From contig NZ_PTXN01000019.1 of the NCBI RefSeq assembly GCF_012726345.1, positions 1-64,000 of the forward strand: a DNA stretch of 64,000 nt, read 5' to 3'. A program made the position numbers and the translations under genes. Positions 1 through 8,740 of the stretch are shown in pieces (positions within the stretch are counted from its first letter, which is position 1; each line of letters begins with the position of its first letter). Source of the stretch: Marinomonas sp. UCMA 3892 (GTDB lineage Bacteria; Pseudomonadota; Gammaproteobacteria; Pseudomonadales; Marinomonadaceae). The notes beneath the pieces are model-generated. The model was not told the origin of the DNA and searched no databases. It saw only the letters and a program-made list of their open reading frames with translations.

Positions 1-403
1 CCATTACTGGGTTTCATTGGCTGAGCTTTACTCACTACTACGGATTCATCTGCCACCTCACACCAACACACGCCTTGGCTCACACCTCGAACGCATGCTT
101 CCAATTCAAGACCGGATTGGATGCCAGGCTTCCCCAGTTACTGCACTGACGCCCTGTTAACAATGCCACCCTCAAACACAGCCTAGGTCTGACTGAGTAT
201 CGGGCTTTGCGCTATTTTGCACGCTTACCCACCTAAACTGCCGAAGCAGGTTCACTTGCGTTGTGTACTGTTAACTTCCTATCGCTTCCTTCAGACCCTG
301 CCGTTGGCCAGCAACGCCCTTGCGATTCGGATTCTCTTCCCCCCAGTCGGGGTGAGACAGGTTTCTTACAACCTGACGGGTTTGCCAGCTTCGCTGGGCA
401 AAC
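1..403 (-). mobile_element. Group II intron, 5' ribozyme part (probably class C), cut by window edge
   Basis: Read on the minus strand, this non-coding stretch carries hallmarks of domain I of a bacterial group II intron. There is a 5' hairpin beginning GTTTGCCC, then a CGCAAGGGCGT block followed by GTCTGAAGGAAGC, which resembles the same region of known group II introns such as the Oceanobacillus one. An ACGCAAGTGAACCTG segment comes next. It begins directly after the T-run of the hisC terminator, which is the usual target of class C introns. No reverse transcriptase is visible; the intron-encoded protein and domains V-VI should lie beyond position 1. The first bases are GTTTG, not the usual GTGYG, so the exact 5' boundary is uncertain. 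Short open frames here do not resemble proteins. The identification rests on remembered motif similarity, not on a covariance search. Confidence 0.6.
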
Positions 404-432
404 AAAAAAACCGCTCATTAGTGAGCGGTTTT
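404..432 (-). terminator. Rho-independent terminator of hisC
   Basis: An inverted repeat, CCGCTCA/TGAGCGG flanked by A and T runs, gives an 11-bp stem with a 4-base loop. On the minus strand it ends in seven T residues, about 35 bases after the hisC stop. The intron-like sequence starts immediately after the T-run. Confidence 0.85.
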
Positions 433-468
433 AGAATATAGCGTTTAGTACAAACTATAAATAGACTA

Positions 469-1530
469 TTACAAGGTTTTCAACGCAGCCGTTAGCGCAG
501 CCATTTCTTCGTCAGTACCAATGGTAATGCGTAGGTAGTTGCCAATACGGGGTTTATCGCTACCAAAGAAACGCACGAGAATGCCCTGCTCTTTTAGCGT
601 AAGGTAAATTTGTTCAGCATTCTTTTCTGGATGGGTCGCGAAGACAAAGTTGGTCGCGGAAGGAATGATGCTGAACCCCAATGCTTCAAGATCTTTAACA
701 GATTGCTCGCGTGTGGCGATAGTTTTGTCGCAAATCTCTTTTAGATACGCTTCATCTTCAACCGCAGCCGTAGCACCAACTAGGGCAACACGATCAATTG
801 GGTAGGAGTTAAAAGAGTTTTTTAAACGCTCTAGTCCTTCGATTAGATCTGCATGACCTAATGCGTAGCCAACGCGAATCCCAGCTAAAGCACGAGATTT
901 AGACAATGTTTGCACAACCAATAGATTTGGGTATTGGTTAATCAAAGACACCGCACTTTGTGCGCCGAAGTCCACGTAGGCTTCATCCACTAAGACGACC
1001 ACATCTGGGTTCGCTTTTAGAATTGCTTCAATATCAGCTAAAGGTAAGGCTTTGCCCGTCGGTGCATTCGGGTTGGTGATAACCACACCTGACACGTCTA
1101 GGTTTTCGTAATCCGCAGGAATGATGTCGAAATCATCATTAAGCGGAATTAGCTTTGGCTCGATGCCATATAAACCGGCGTACACTTTATAAAAGCTATA
1201 AGTGATGTCAGCAAAAGCCAATGGTTTGCCACCAGCAAAATACCCCATGAAAGCCAAGGCCAACACTTCATCCGAGCCGTTGCCAACAAACACTTGACTA
1301 GCGTCTAGCTTATAACTTTTTGCCAAGGCGTTTTTCAGCGTAGCGCAGTTTGGGTCTGGGTACAGACGTAAGCGCTCACTGACTTCTAGAGCCATCGCTT
1401 CTATCGCTTTAGGTGATGGCGAGTATGGGCTTTCGTTAGTATTTAGCTTGATGTACTTTTTGTCTTGTGGTTGCTCGCCTGGCACATAAGGGTCAAGAGA
1501 AGCAATTTTATCTGTCCAAAAACGACTCAT
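469..1530 (-). CDS. hisC: Histidinol-phosphate aminotransferase
   Basis: This 353-residue fold-type I PLP aminotransferase converts imidazole-acetol phosphate and glutamate to histidinol phosphate in histidine synthesis in the cytosol. The N-terminal LNTNESPY segment, the NPNAPTG substrate/PLP loop (about 152-159), the DEAYVDF segment (182-188) and the PLP lysine at about K211 in SKSRALAG are all in place. Length is normal for HisC. It stands alone, without other his genes nearby, as in genomes with a separate hisC copy. The ATG at 1530 is the family-like start (MSRFWTDKI). A terminator stands on each side, so it is probably monocistronic. Related aromatic aminotransferases of the HisC family cannot be fully excluded. 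Confidence 0.9.
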   Translation of the reverse strand: MSRFWTDKIASLDPYVPGEQPQDKKYIKLNTNESPYSPSPKAIEAMALEVSERLRLYPDPNCATLKNALAKSYKLDASQVFVGNGSDEVLALAFMGYFAGGKPLAFADITYSFYKVYAGLYGIEPKLIPLNDDFDIIPADYENLDVSGVVITNPNAPTGKALPLADIEAILKANPDVVVLVDEAYVDFGAQSAVSLINQYPNLLVVQTLSKSRALAGIRVGYALGHADLIEGLERLKNSFNSYPIDRVALVGATAAVEDEAYLKEICDKTIATREQSVKDLEALGFSIIPSATNFVFATHPEKNAEQIYLTLKEQGILVRFFGSDKPRIGNYLRITIGTDEEMAALTAALKTL

Positions 1531-1576
1531 GGAATGCTCCGTTGTACGTCATCAAAAATAGAGTATGGAAACAAAA

Positions 1577-1598
1577 TAAGGCCTCTATTGAGGCCTTA
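1577..1598 (-). terminator. Terminator behind lysS
   Basis: TAAGGCCTC/GAGGCCTTA forms a perfect 9-bp stem with a 4-base loop. On the minus strand it is followed by TTTTGTTT, so it probably ends the prfB-lysS transcript. Confidence 0.7.
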
Positions 1599-1638
1599 TA
1601 AATACATTACTAAGTATCAGTGACTATCCGGCCGAGGA

Positions 1639-3141
1639 TCAGTCCTGAGGCTTCATATGTGGGAACAATAATACGTCGCGGATCGAAGGCGCATCGGTGA
1701 ACAACATCACCAAACGGTCGATACCAATACCTTCACCAGCGGTTGGTGGTAGGCCATATTCTAACGCATTAATGTAGTCTGCATCGTAATGCATAGCTTC
1801 ATCGTCACCTGCGTCTTTTTCTGCAACCTGACGCATGAAGCGCTCAGCTTGGTCTTCTGGATCATTAAGCTCCGAGAAACCGTTAGCAATTTCACGACCA
1901 CCAACGAAGAATTCAAAACGGTCTGTAATGAAATCATTATCATCATTACGACGCGCCAGTGGAGACACTTCTGCTGGGTATTCCGTAATGAAAGTCGGTT
2001 GATCCAATTTATGCTCTGCGGTTTCTTCGAAGATTTCTGTCCAAAGTTTACCCAAGCCCCAAATTGGTTTCACGTCGATTTTTAGTTTCTTCGCAACAGC
2101 TGTCGCGCCTTCCAGCGTTTCTAGATCTGCCGCAGTTAATTCTGGGTTGTAGTGCAAAATCGAATCCAGCATACTCATGCGAACAAACGGCGCGCCAAAG
2201 TCATATTCAGAACCTTGGTAAGTGACTGTCGTTGTGCCCAACACTTTTTCAGCGACTGTACGCAACATATCTTCAGTCAGATCCATTAAATCTTTGTAGT
2301 CTGCATACGCTTGGTAGAATTCGATCATGGTGAATTCTGGATTATGACGTGTGGATGTCCCTTCGTTACGGAAGTTACGATTAATCTCGAATACACGCTC
2401 AAAACCACCTACAACCAAACGCTTCAAATAAAGCTCTGGCGCAATACGCAAGTACATGCTCATATCCATCGCATTGTGATGCGTAATAAATGGACGAGCT
2501 GATGCACCACCTGGAATAGTTTGTAGCATTGGCGTTTCAACTTCCATGAAACGACGATCTTCTAGGAAGCGACGAATCGTAGAGATGATTTTTGAACGCA
2601 TTTGGAAAGTCTCGCGAGACTCTTCATTTACGATCAAATCAACGTAACGCTGACGGTAGCGCATTTCCATATCAGACAAACCGTGATGCTTATCTGGCAA
2701 CGGACGTAGAGACTTGGTTAGTAATTGCGCTTCGTGCATATCAATGTACAAATCCCCTTTACCTGACTTGTGCACAGGACCAGAAATGCCGATGATATCC
2801 CCCAGATCCCATGTTTTTTGATCTGCTAATAGCTCAGGACTCAAGACTTTACGATTCACATAAGCTTGGATTTGACCTGTCATGTCTTGTAGCAACATAA
2901 AAGCGCCACGGTTACGAATAATACGACCAGCGATGCTAACTTTATGATCTTTCTCTTCTAACTCAGTTTTTTCTAGTTCACCGAATTCTGCTTGAAGGTC
3001 TGCTGCATAAGCGTTTGGACGAAATGTATTTGGGTAAGCATTTCGCTCTGCACGAATAGCAGCCAATTTGCCGCGACGTTCCGCTACTAATCGATTGTCG
3101 TCAGATTGTGCTGTGGATTCTGTGTTATTTTCGTTAGCCAT
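1639..3141 (-). CDS. lysS: Lysyl-tRNA synthetase, class II
   Basis: This 500-residue enzyme charges tRNA-Lys with lysine. It has the N-terminal OB-fold anticodon-binding domain (about residues 60-170) and the class II core. Motif 2 is visible as FEINRNFRNEGTSTRHNPEF and motif 3 as GIGIDRLVMLFT near the C-terminus. Length matches LysS. It lies 48 bases downstream of prfB on the same strand, the conserved prfB-lysS operon order of gammaproteobacteria. The ATG start at 3141 is followed by an acidic, variable N-terminal tail. Confidence 0.97.
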   Translation of the reverse strand: MANENNTESTAQSDDNRLVAERRGKLAAIRAERNAYPNTFRPNAYAADLQAEFGELEKTELEEKDHKVSIAGRIIRNRGAFMLLQDMTGQIQAYVNRKVLSPELLADQKTWDLGDIIGISGPVHKSGKGDLYIDMHEAQLLTKSLRPLPDKHHGLSDMEMRYRQRYVDLIVNEESRETFQMRSKIISTIRRFLEDRRFMEVETPMLQTIPGGASARPFITHHNAMDMSMYLRIAPELYLKRLVVGGFERVFEINRNFRNEGTSTRHNPEFTMIEFYQAYADYKDLMDLTEDMLRTVAEKVLGTTTVTYQGSEYDFGAPFVRMSMLDSILHYNPELTAADLETLEGATAVAKKLKIDVKPIWGLGKLWTEIFEETAEHKLDQPTFITEYPAEVSPLARRNDDNDFITDRFEFFVGGREIANGFSELNDPEDQAERFMRQVAEKDAGDDEAMHYDADYINALEYGLPPTAGEGIGIDRLVMLFTDAPSIRDVLLFPHMKPQD

Positions 3142-3189
3142 GATTTTGCTATCTACTCTTTTTAAATGTTCTAAATAAGGAACGGCGCT

Positions 3190-4285
3190 TTATAGGCCTT
3201 GTTTTAAACTTGCAATGATAAACTGGTCTAAATTGCCATCTAGCACAGCACCAGTATTGGAAGTTTCCACTCCTGTACGCAAATCCTTAATACGCGACGC
3301 ATCCAATACGTAAGAGCGAATTTGACTCCCCCAACCAATATCAGATTTGCTGTCTTCCACAGCTTGCGCCGCTTCGGTACGCTTCATCATTTCAAACTCG
3401 TACAATTTGGCACGAAGTTGTTTCATGGCAAAGTCACGGTTAGCGTGCTGAGAACGCTGGTTTTGACATTGAACCACGATACCCGTAGGAACGTGGGTAA
3501 TACGCACCGCAGAATCTGTGGTGTTTACGTGCTGACCACCGGCACCGGATGAACGGTAAGTATCGGTACGAATATCCGCCGGATTAATTTCAATATCGAC
3601 GTTATCATCGATCTCAGGCGAAACAAAGACAGACGCAAACGACGTATGACGGCGATTGCCAGAGTCAAATGGAGACTTACGAACCAGTCGATGTACGCCT
3701 GTTTCGGTACGTAACCAACCAAACGCATAATCTCCCTCAAAACGAATGGTCGCGGATTTGATTCCCGCCACATCGCCTGCAGATACTTCCATCAGTTCAA
3801 CTTTAAAGCCTTTGTCCTCACCCCAACGCAAATACATGCGCAATAGAATGTTGGCCCAATCCTGAGCTTCTGTTCCACCGGAACCAGACTGAATATCCAA
3901 GAAAGCACTGTTTTCGTCCATTTCTTTGGAAAACATGCGACGGAACTCTAACTTAGCTAACAGAGCTTCTAGCTCTTCTAGTTCAAGTTCAACCGCTTCT
4001 ACGGAATCTTCATCGTTTTCTTCTACAGCGATATCTAACAACTCTTTGGAATCATTAAGACCTGATTCCATGCTGTCTAGGGTTTCAACAACGGCTTCAA
4101 GCGCAGCACGCTCTTTGCCAAGTTTTTGGGCGTATTCTGGGTCGTTCCAAATAGCTGGATCTTCCAGTTCACGGTTAACTTCCTCTAAGCGTTCTTTCTT
4201 TGACTCGTAGTCAAAGATACCCCCGAAGGGTTAAAGCACGAGCAGAAAGGTCTTTTATCTTAGAAAGTATCGGGTTTATTTCCAT
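3190..4285 (-). CDS. prfB: Peptide chain release factor 2, with programmed +1 frameshift
   Basis: RF2 recognises UGA and UAA stop codons and triggers peptide release. The gene starts at ATG 4285 with a 24-codon leader frame ending in CTT TGA (4216-4211). A +1 shift then continues at GAC 4212 to the TAA at 3190, giving 24 + 340 = 364 residues, close to the 365 of E. coli RF2. The GGQ motif (SSGAGGQHVNT) and the SPF anticodon-mimic (RKSPFDSG) are present. A search for intact frames sees only a 293-residue product from 4071 because of the in-frame UGA; this is normal autoregulation and not a mutation. It is operonic with lysS. Confidence 0.97.
4210..4224 (-). promoter_or_regulatory. RF2 autoregulatory frameshift site
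   Basis: On the minus strand a GGGGG internal Shine-Dalgarno-like run (4224-4220) precedes TATCTTTGAC, the canonical slippery CUU-UGA-C arrangement. Low RF2 lengthens the pause at UGA and promotes the +1 shift, so RF2 controls its own synthesis. Confidence 0.95.
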
Positions 4286-4429
4286 ATTGGCGTCAATTTG
4301 CTATAAACAGTGTGGATAAATGTGATTCGGAATTGTAACGAATTTAGTCGCAGCATAAAATGCCATTCGCTACCCAATGATGGAAAAACAGACCATTTTT
4401 TGTGGGCCTTGCTATCAAATGGAGTCAAT

Positions 4430-4729
4430 ATGGATAAACCAACAGTTTCTGTCGCCATACTGGGACAAAATTATAAGATAAATTGTCCTAAAGGACACGA
4501 AGCAGATTTGAAAGAAGCTGCCGAGTATTTGAACAATCAAATGCGCGAAATCAAAGCCAGCGGCAAAATCGTCGGCCTAGAAAAAATAGCGGTACTTGCG
4601 GCATTGAATATTACTCACGACATGCTTAATAATCGAAAATACGCCCGTTCTAACGAGCAACAGTTGCGAGAACTGACGTCGCAGCTAGATGCAGCATTAG
4701 CGCATGAAACAAAACTGGTTAATGAATAA
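4430..4729 (+). CDS. zapA: Cell division protein ZapA
   Basis: This 99-residue protein bundles FtsZ protofilaments at the Z-ring. The N-terminal VSVAILGQNYKINCP strand region and the ITHDML helix followed by a C-terminal coiled coil (about 65-99, QQLRELTSQLDAALAHE) match the ZapA family. I chose ATG 4430, preceded by GGAG at 4421, over the upstream frame opening at 4310, which would add a 40-residue tail foreign to the family. It is divergent from prfB and followed by 6S RNA and fau, the classic gammaproteobacterial order. Confidence 0.93.
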   Translation: MDKPTVSVAILGQNYKINCPKGHEADLKEAAEYLNNQMREIKASGKIVGLEKIAVLAALNITHDMLNNRKYARSNEQQLRELTSQLDAALAHETKLVNE

Positions 4730-4858
4730 ACATTCATGGTTTATTTCTTGATCTACTTTTTTGATTGCAAGCGTAGAACACGAATTTTCTTCATACAACG
4801 CAGAAAACGATTTGTGCTATTGAGTGATTTCTACAGTGAGTTACTTTATACTGGAATT

Positions 4859-5037
4859 CGTTTCCTGGGTTGTTCGAAGCGGCTTAACGCCCTTGAGCCT
4901 ATGAGTAATACCCCGGAAAGAGCCTGTTGGTTTGGTGTGCATGTCCGTGCGTCGGAAAGCCTAAAGAATCACAGTTCTTTCCACCTTGAACCACTGGGTT
5001 CAAGGCCAATAGCCGAAACGGCAACTTGGGAAACTCT
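4859..5037 (+). ncRNA. ssrS: 6S RNA
   Basis: 6S RNA binds sigma70 RNA polymerase and dampens transcription in stationary phase. The terminal stem pairs GTTTCC near 4860 with GGGAAAC near 5030. The 3' arm holds the conserved CCTTGAACC...GGGTTCAAGG hairpin (about 4982-5004). A large internal bubble separates the arms, and total length is near the 184 bases of the E. coli RNA. A TATACT -10 element lies at 4847-4852. The location between zapA and fau is the diagnostic synteny. Ends are estimated to within about five bases. Confidence 0.92.
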
Positions 5038-5040
5038 TTT

Positions 5041-5625
5041 ATGACCTCACATCTCGATCCTCGACAAACCCTCCGTCGTCAGCTACGTCAAAGCAGAAGA
5101 AATCTTTCTTCTGAAGAACAACTAAAGGCTGCAGACTCTCTAATACATAGCTACAACGAAATTCTTGAGCAACTCTCTATCCCGCCTCCTAAACGTGTTG
5201 CTTTGTATTTAAGCAATGATGGCGAGATATCCCCTCATCTACTTTGCGAATATTTCTGGCAGCAACAGATTGAAACATACCTTCCCGTTGTACAGGGTAA
5301 ACAACTCACATTTGCTTGCTACAGCTCTGCAACGATCTGGCAAGAAAACCAATTCGGCATCAAAGAACCCCTAACGTCAGAGTATGTAGCAGGTAATGAG
5401 CTAGATATAGTTCTATTACCGTTAGTCGGATTTGATTCAAAAGGCGGAAGACTTGGTATGGGGGGTGGTTTTTATGATAGAACATTCGAAAATAAAAGAG
5501 CCGATCAAAAGCCATTACTTATTGGGCTAGCGCACGACTGCCAAGAAGTGAAAAGCCTACCGGTTGAAGGCTGGGATGTGCCATTGCAAGCAATTATTAC
5601 TCCAACAAAATCCATTAAGGTGTAA
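5041..5625 (+). CDS. fau: 5-formyltetrahydrofolate cyclo-ligase
   Basis: This ATP-dependent enzyme converts 5-formyl-THF to 5,10-methenyl-THF (E. coli YgfA). The diagnostic C-terminal motif PLVGFDSKGGRLGMGGGFYDR is visible at about residues 130-150, and N-terminal basic residues match the ATP-binding region. I favour ATG 5041 (MTSHLDPRQ, 194 residues); an in-frame ATG at 5026 would fall inside the 6S RNA. As in E. coli, it directly follows 6S RNA and is probably read from the same transcript. Confidence 0.93.
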   Translation: MTSHLDPRQTLRRQLRQSRRNLSSEEQLKAADSLIHSYNEILEQLSIPPPKRVALYLSNDGEISPHLLCEYFWQQQIETYLPVVQGKQLTFACYSSATIWQENQFGIKEPLTSEYVAGNELDIVLLPLVGFDSKGGRLGMGGGFYDRTFENKRADQKPLLIGLAHDCQEVKSLPVEGWDVPLQAIITPTKSIKV

Positions 5626-5642
5626 GTAAAGCCACATCTGAT

Positions 5643-5684
5643 AGAAAGAGCATTCTTGTCATCTGCTCTTTCTTTCTAATTTTT
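5643..5684 (+). terminator. Terminator behind fau
   Basis: AGAAAGAGCA (5643-5652) pairs with TGCTCTTTCT (5664-5673), followed by TTCTAATTTTTTG. It sits 18 bases after the fau stop, in the convergent gap before the TraF-like gene. Confidence 0.7.
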
Positions 5685-5710
5685 TGTATATAGCTTCTTC
5701 AATCTAAAAG

Positions 5711-7159
5711 CTAATATACAAAGCTATAGCCAACTGATACATAAGCCCCACTATTACCATCATCATTTTCAGGCGCATAAGCAACATCGACATCTAAACG
5801 CCGATAAAATGTTAGACCCGCAGTGAAATAGTTTAACTCGCTACCAACCAAGTTTTTCCTGTAACCGATACGCATACCCGGTAAAACCCAGCTATCAGTG
5901 TAATAGGATAGTGATACTGTCGCCCACTGATATTCGTCACCCAATGGGTCTGCTATCGAATTTACATCATAAGATCCTGCTAATGAATAATGCTGATCTT
6001 TGCTTTTAATAGCAGCATCAAGTGTCATCTGCGCTTCCATCTTATACGTCTCATTTAATGAGAAAACACCTTTTCCAGCAAATCTAATAGCAGCTTCACA
6101 ACTGGTCTTATCAGCTCCGGTTAATCCGGCACAATCACTAACTAACCCCTTGTAATCAAATTCCGGCTCGTTTACGTTCGCTACAGAGGCACCTAATTGA
6201 AAGTTTCGGCCTGTCAAAATAAGCCCTAAATCAAGCGAAACGCCTGATGAAACAGAGTCTCGACTTAAGAAAAAATCACTATAGGAAATACTAGAGTCGT
6301 CATCTTCGTTTAATACAGTTAACTTTTGATCTAAAGCAAGTCGATGAAAATTCAATCGACCACCGATAATCAATGCACTCGTTTCAGATCGAGACACCAT
6401 CTCGCTGTAACCCAAGCTAAAACGGAGATCCGACGCTCTTTTCATATATACGGAGGTATCTGACTCAATACCTGCACCACTTACATCTACACCATCAAGC
6501 TCAGAGGTACTGGTAACAGCGTCTAACTCATCCACACCAGTTAGAGTCAAATTATCCGCCAATACATCGGCTCGTCCAACCAAGGACGCACTGGCATCTA
6601 ACATAAAAACACCACGACGTCTGGTTTTATAAATAATAGGTAAAAAAGGTCCTTGCACTGTGGTCGAAAATTTTGCATATGTAGTTCGACTAATATCTGA
6701 AATAACCACATCAGCTGAATCAAGAGAATTATTAATATCCGCTAGCACTTCGTCAATTTTCGCGACCACAAACGCATCAGCAGCGGCCTGCCCTTGATCA
6801 TCATAAATCGCTTGAGCTTCCGTTTTAATAGCATCAACATCAATACTAGAAGTAAAGTTTTCATCGAAAATAGCTTCAAGTCGATCAACTCTATCGTTGA
6901 TACCATTGACTCCACCACCTTCAACACCGATTCCTATCGGTCCTAAAAAGCCAACTCGGAAGCCCTGTAGATTAGCCATCAAATAAGAAGACGCAGGATT
7001 ACCAGCCGCAGTCGACAACGCGTGACGATTTCCATAACTCCCTAACACAGTACTTGAGCCAATAGGTTGATAAACGTACATAGAGGCCATTGCTATAGAA
7101 CTAAAAGCGGCCAGCCCCATCACTAAACCCATGTTAAAAATTACCCAACTCTTTCTCAT
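5711..7159 (-). CDS. TraF-like (PF13729-type) envelope protein, second of a tandem pair
   Basis: This 482-residue exported protein has an N-terminal signal peptide (MRKSWVIF... cut near MASMY). The PIGSSTVLG...ALSTAAGNPAS block follows, as in proteins annotated conjugal transfer protein TraF of the PF13729 type. The C-terminal half is rich in alternating beta-strand patterns and ends in an aromatic residue (GYSFVY), which suggests an outer-membrane beta-barrel. A two-cysteine segment (SDCAGLTG...SCEAA) is shared in position with its upstream paralogue. No conjugation genes are nearby, so the family name should not be read as function. The two genes are tandem, separated by a terminator. Function unknown. 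Confidence 0.6.
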   Translation of the reverse strand: MRKSWVIFNMGLVMGLAAFSSIAMASMYVYQPIGSSTVLGSYGNRHALSTAAGNPASSYLMANLQGFRVGFLGPIGIGVEGGGVNGINDRVDRLEAIFDENFTSSIDVDAIKTEAQAIYDDQGQAAADAFVVAKIDEVLADINNSLDSADVVISDISRTTYAKFSTTVQGPFLPIIYKTRRRGVFMLDASASLVGRADVLADNLTLTGVDELDAVTSTSELDGVDVSGAGIESDTSVYMKRASDLRFSLGYSEMVSRSETSALIIGGRLNFHRLALDQKLTVLNEDDDSSISYSDFFLSRDSVSSGVSLDLGLILTGRNFQLGASVANVNEPEFDYKGLVSDCAGLTGADKTSCEAAIRFAGKGVFSLNETYKMEAQMTLDAAIKSKDQHYSLAGSYDVNSIADPLGDEYQWATVSLSYYTDSWVLPGMRIGYRKNLVGSELNYFTAGLTFYRRLDVDVAYAPENDDGNSGAYVSVGYSFVY

Positions 7160-7212
7160 GCGTCACTCTTTTCCATCAATACAGCAATGCTGGCATAAAC
7201 CAGACCATAAAA

Positions 7213-7241
7213 AAAACCGATAACTTATAAAGCTATCGGCT
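7213..7241 (-). terminator. Terminator between the two TraF-like genes
   Basis: On the minus strand, CCGATA and TATCGG pair around a short loop, followed by eight T residues. It lies about 20 bases behind the upstream TraF-like gene (7264-8535), so the pair may be only partly co-transcribed. Confidence 0.7.
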
Positions 7242-7263
7242 TTCTTTATCAATTCTTTACATT

Positions 7264-8535
7264 TTAAAACGCTGTATCGTAGCCAATTGACAAATAAGCA
7301 CTACGCGGCAATTCATCACCATCCTCATCTTCAACTGTTTCTAATGCAACTCCAAGGTCAACATTTAAACGCTTAAGAAAAGTCAGACCAAATGTGCCAT
7401 AACTAAGCTCAGTGCCGACCATATTCTGACGATAGCCAACACGAATGCCTGGTAGGTAATGTGAATCACCGTAGTAAGACAAAGAGGCAGCTGCCCATTG
7501 ATATTCATCACCCACAGCATCTTTTACTTCATTGGTATCGTAGGACAACCCCAAAGTTACTTGTTTGCCTTTAGTGGATACAGCCGCATCGATTGTTGTT
7601 TGCATTTCCATGACATAATCTTCTGTGGCCGTTAATTTACCTTTATTAACTAATCGTCCCGCAGCGGCGCAACTTTCAGTAGCACAACTTTGATTAATAG
7701 GCGCGCCGTCAAATTCTGGCTCATTAATATTGGCAAACGTGATCCCTACCTGATAATTGTTAGAGACCCAAACTGCACCTAAATCAATACCAACACCAGT
7801 ACTACTGACGGCATCATCTGAAATGGCATCGGATATAGCATCGTCAGCGTTATCATTTTTATCACTTAAAGAGACTAGTGCTCGTCCCATTGAAATATCA
7901 TGTAGACTGGCTTTTACTCCACCAATCAACATACCATGATCGTTTTTCCACATTGCTTGGCTATAACCCAAGCCGATTTGCAAATCTGTTGCGGTTTTAG
8001 CTTGGAATGAGGTGTCTGTTGTTAACTCTGTTCCCGTATTTGTAATCTCATCAGATATAACATTCGCTCTAGCAACCCCCGAGATACTAACATCAAAGAT
8101 AAAAGCTCCATTTTTTTTAGTTTTATAGATCAATGGCATAAAAGGAACTTGCAGGCTTGCCGACGTCTTTACATAGGCGGTTTCGCCTATCTCGGAAAGT
8201 ATTTTATCGGCACGAGCTTTATTTGTGGCAGCGTTTCCAGCATTCGAGTTATCAATGAGATCCTCTAACTCTTCTGCACGGTCATCAAGATCACTCACAT
8301 CGCCCATTTCAACACCCACACTTAGTGGACCTAAAATACCAAAACGAAAACTGTCGTTATCTTCCTGATTTACCATCAAAAAAGGCGCAGCTGGATTTCC
8401 AAGTACAGTCGATAACGCCCTGATATTTGGCGCATTGCTTAAAGTAAAGCTGGAGCCTACCGGATGATTAACGGGCATCGCGGCAAAAATTGTAGAACTA
8501 AATAAACAACCTGAAGCAAGTACGATTTTTTTCAT
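7264..8535 (-). CDS. TraF-like (PF13729-type) envelope protein, first of a tandem pair
   Basis: This 423-residue protein has a clear signal peptide (MKKIVLASGCLFSSTIFAA). The block PVGSSFTLSNAPNIRALSTV, then LGNPAAPF, is typical of the PF13729 family. A short coiled-coil-like acidic segment (about 75-100) is followed by predicted beta-strands and a two-cysteine loop (QSCATESC). It is clearly paralogous to the next gene: both have a GDEYQWA motif and the ending SIGYDTAF or VGYSFVY. I chose ATG 8535 because GAGGGAG precedes it and the signal peptide begins there; the open frame itself extends to 8580. Likely outer-membrane, function unknown. Confidence 0.62.
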   Translation of the reverse strand: MKKIVLASGCLFSSTIFAAMPVNHPVGSSFTLSNAPNIRALSTVLGNPAAPFLMVNQEDNDSFRFGILGPLSVGVEMGDVSDLDDRAEELEDLIDNSNAGNAATNKARADKILSEIGETAYVKTSASLQVPFMPLIYKTKKNGAFIFDVSISGVARANVISDEITNTGTELTTDTSFQAKTATDLQIGLGYSQAMWKNDHGMLIGGVKASLHDISMGRALVSLSDKNDNADDAISDAISDDAVSSTGVGIDLGAVWVSNNYQVGITFANINEPEFDGAPINQSCATESCAAAGRLVNKGKLTATEDYVMEMQTTIDAAVSTKGKQVTLGLSYDTNEVKDAVGDEYQWAAASLSYYGDSHYLPGIRVGYRQNMVGTELSYGTFGLTFLKRLNVDLGVALETVEDEDGDELPRSAYLSIGYDTAF

Positions 8536-8663
8536 AGAAACTCCCTCTAATAAGATAAAAACTATGTAAAAAAATAGCAAAAAAGAACCAAAAAATCACT
8601 ATTTCCATACACTTTAATTACACATTTATCATCTTAGAATATGTAGAAGAGCACTAATAATAA

Positions 8664-8699
8664 AAAAAACGATAAGCCTAATTAGGTTTATCGTTTTTT
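8664..8699 (-). terminator. Terminator of the kds operon
   Basis: AAAAACGATAAGCCTAA pairs with TTAGGTTTATCGTTTTT (one G-U), and the minus strand continues into a T-run. It lies about 40 bases after the kdsB stop. Confidence 0.75.
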
Positions 8700-8740
8700 A
8701 TTATTTTAATTAGAGAAGAGTAACTATCTAGATTAACTTA

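Noticed and set aside
217..441. Two overlapping open frames (plus 217-441 and minus 233-418) at the left end
   Set aside because: They lie inside the group II intron-like RNA and hisC terminator, without a ribosome-binding site or protein-like composition.
3190..4071. prfB as a truncated or broken gene beginning at 4071
   Set aside because: The missing N-terminus is found upstream through a canonical CTTTGAC frameshift site with a 24-codon leader, so the gene is whole.
5711..8535. Conjugation or type IV secretion region because of TraF-like names
   Set aside because: No other tra genes, relaxase, oriT or plasmid functions are in the window; the PF13729 type is widespread in chromosomes.
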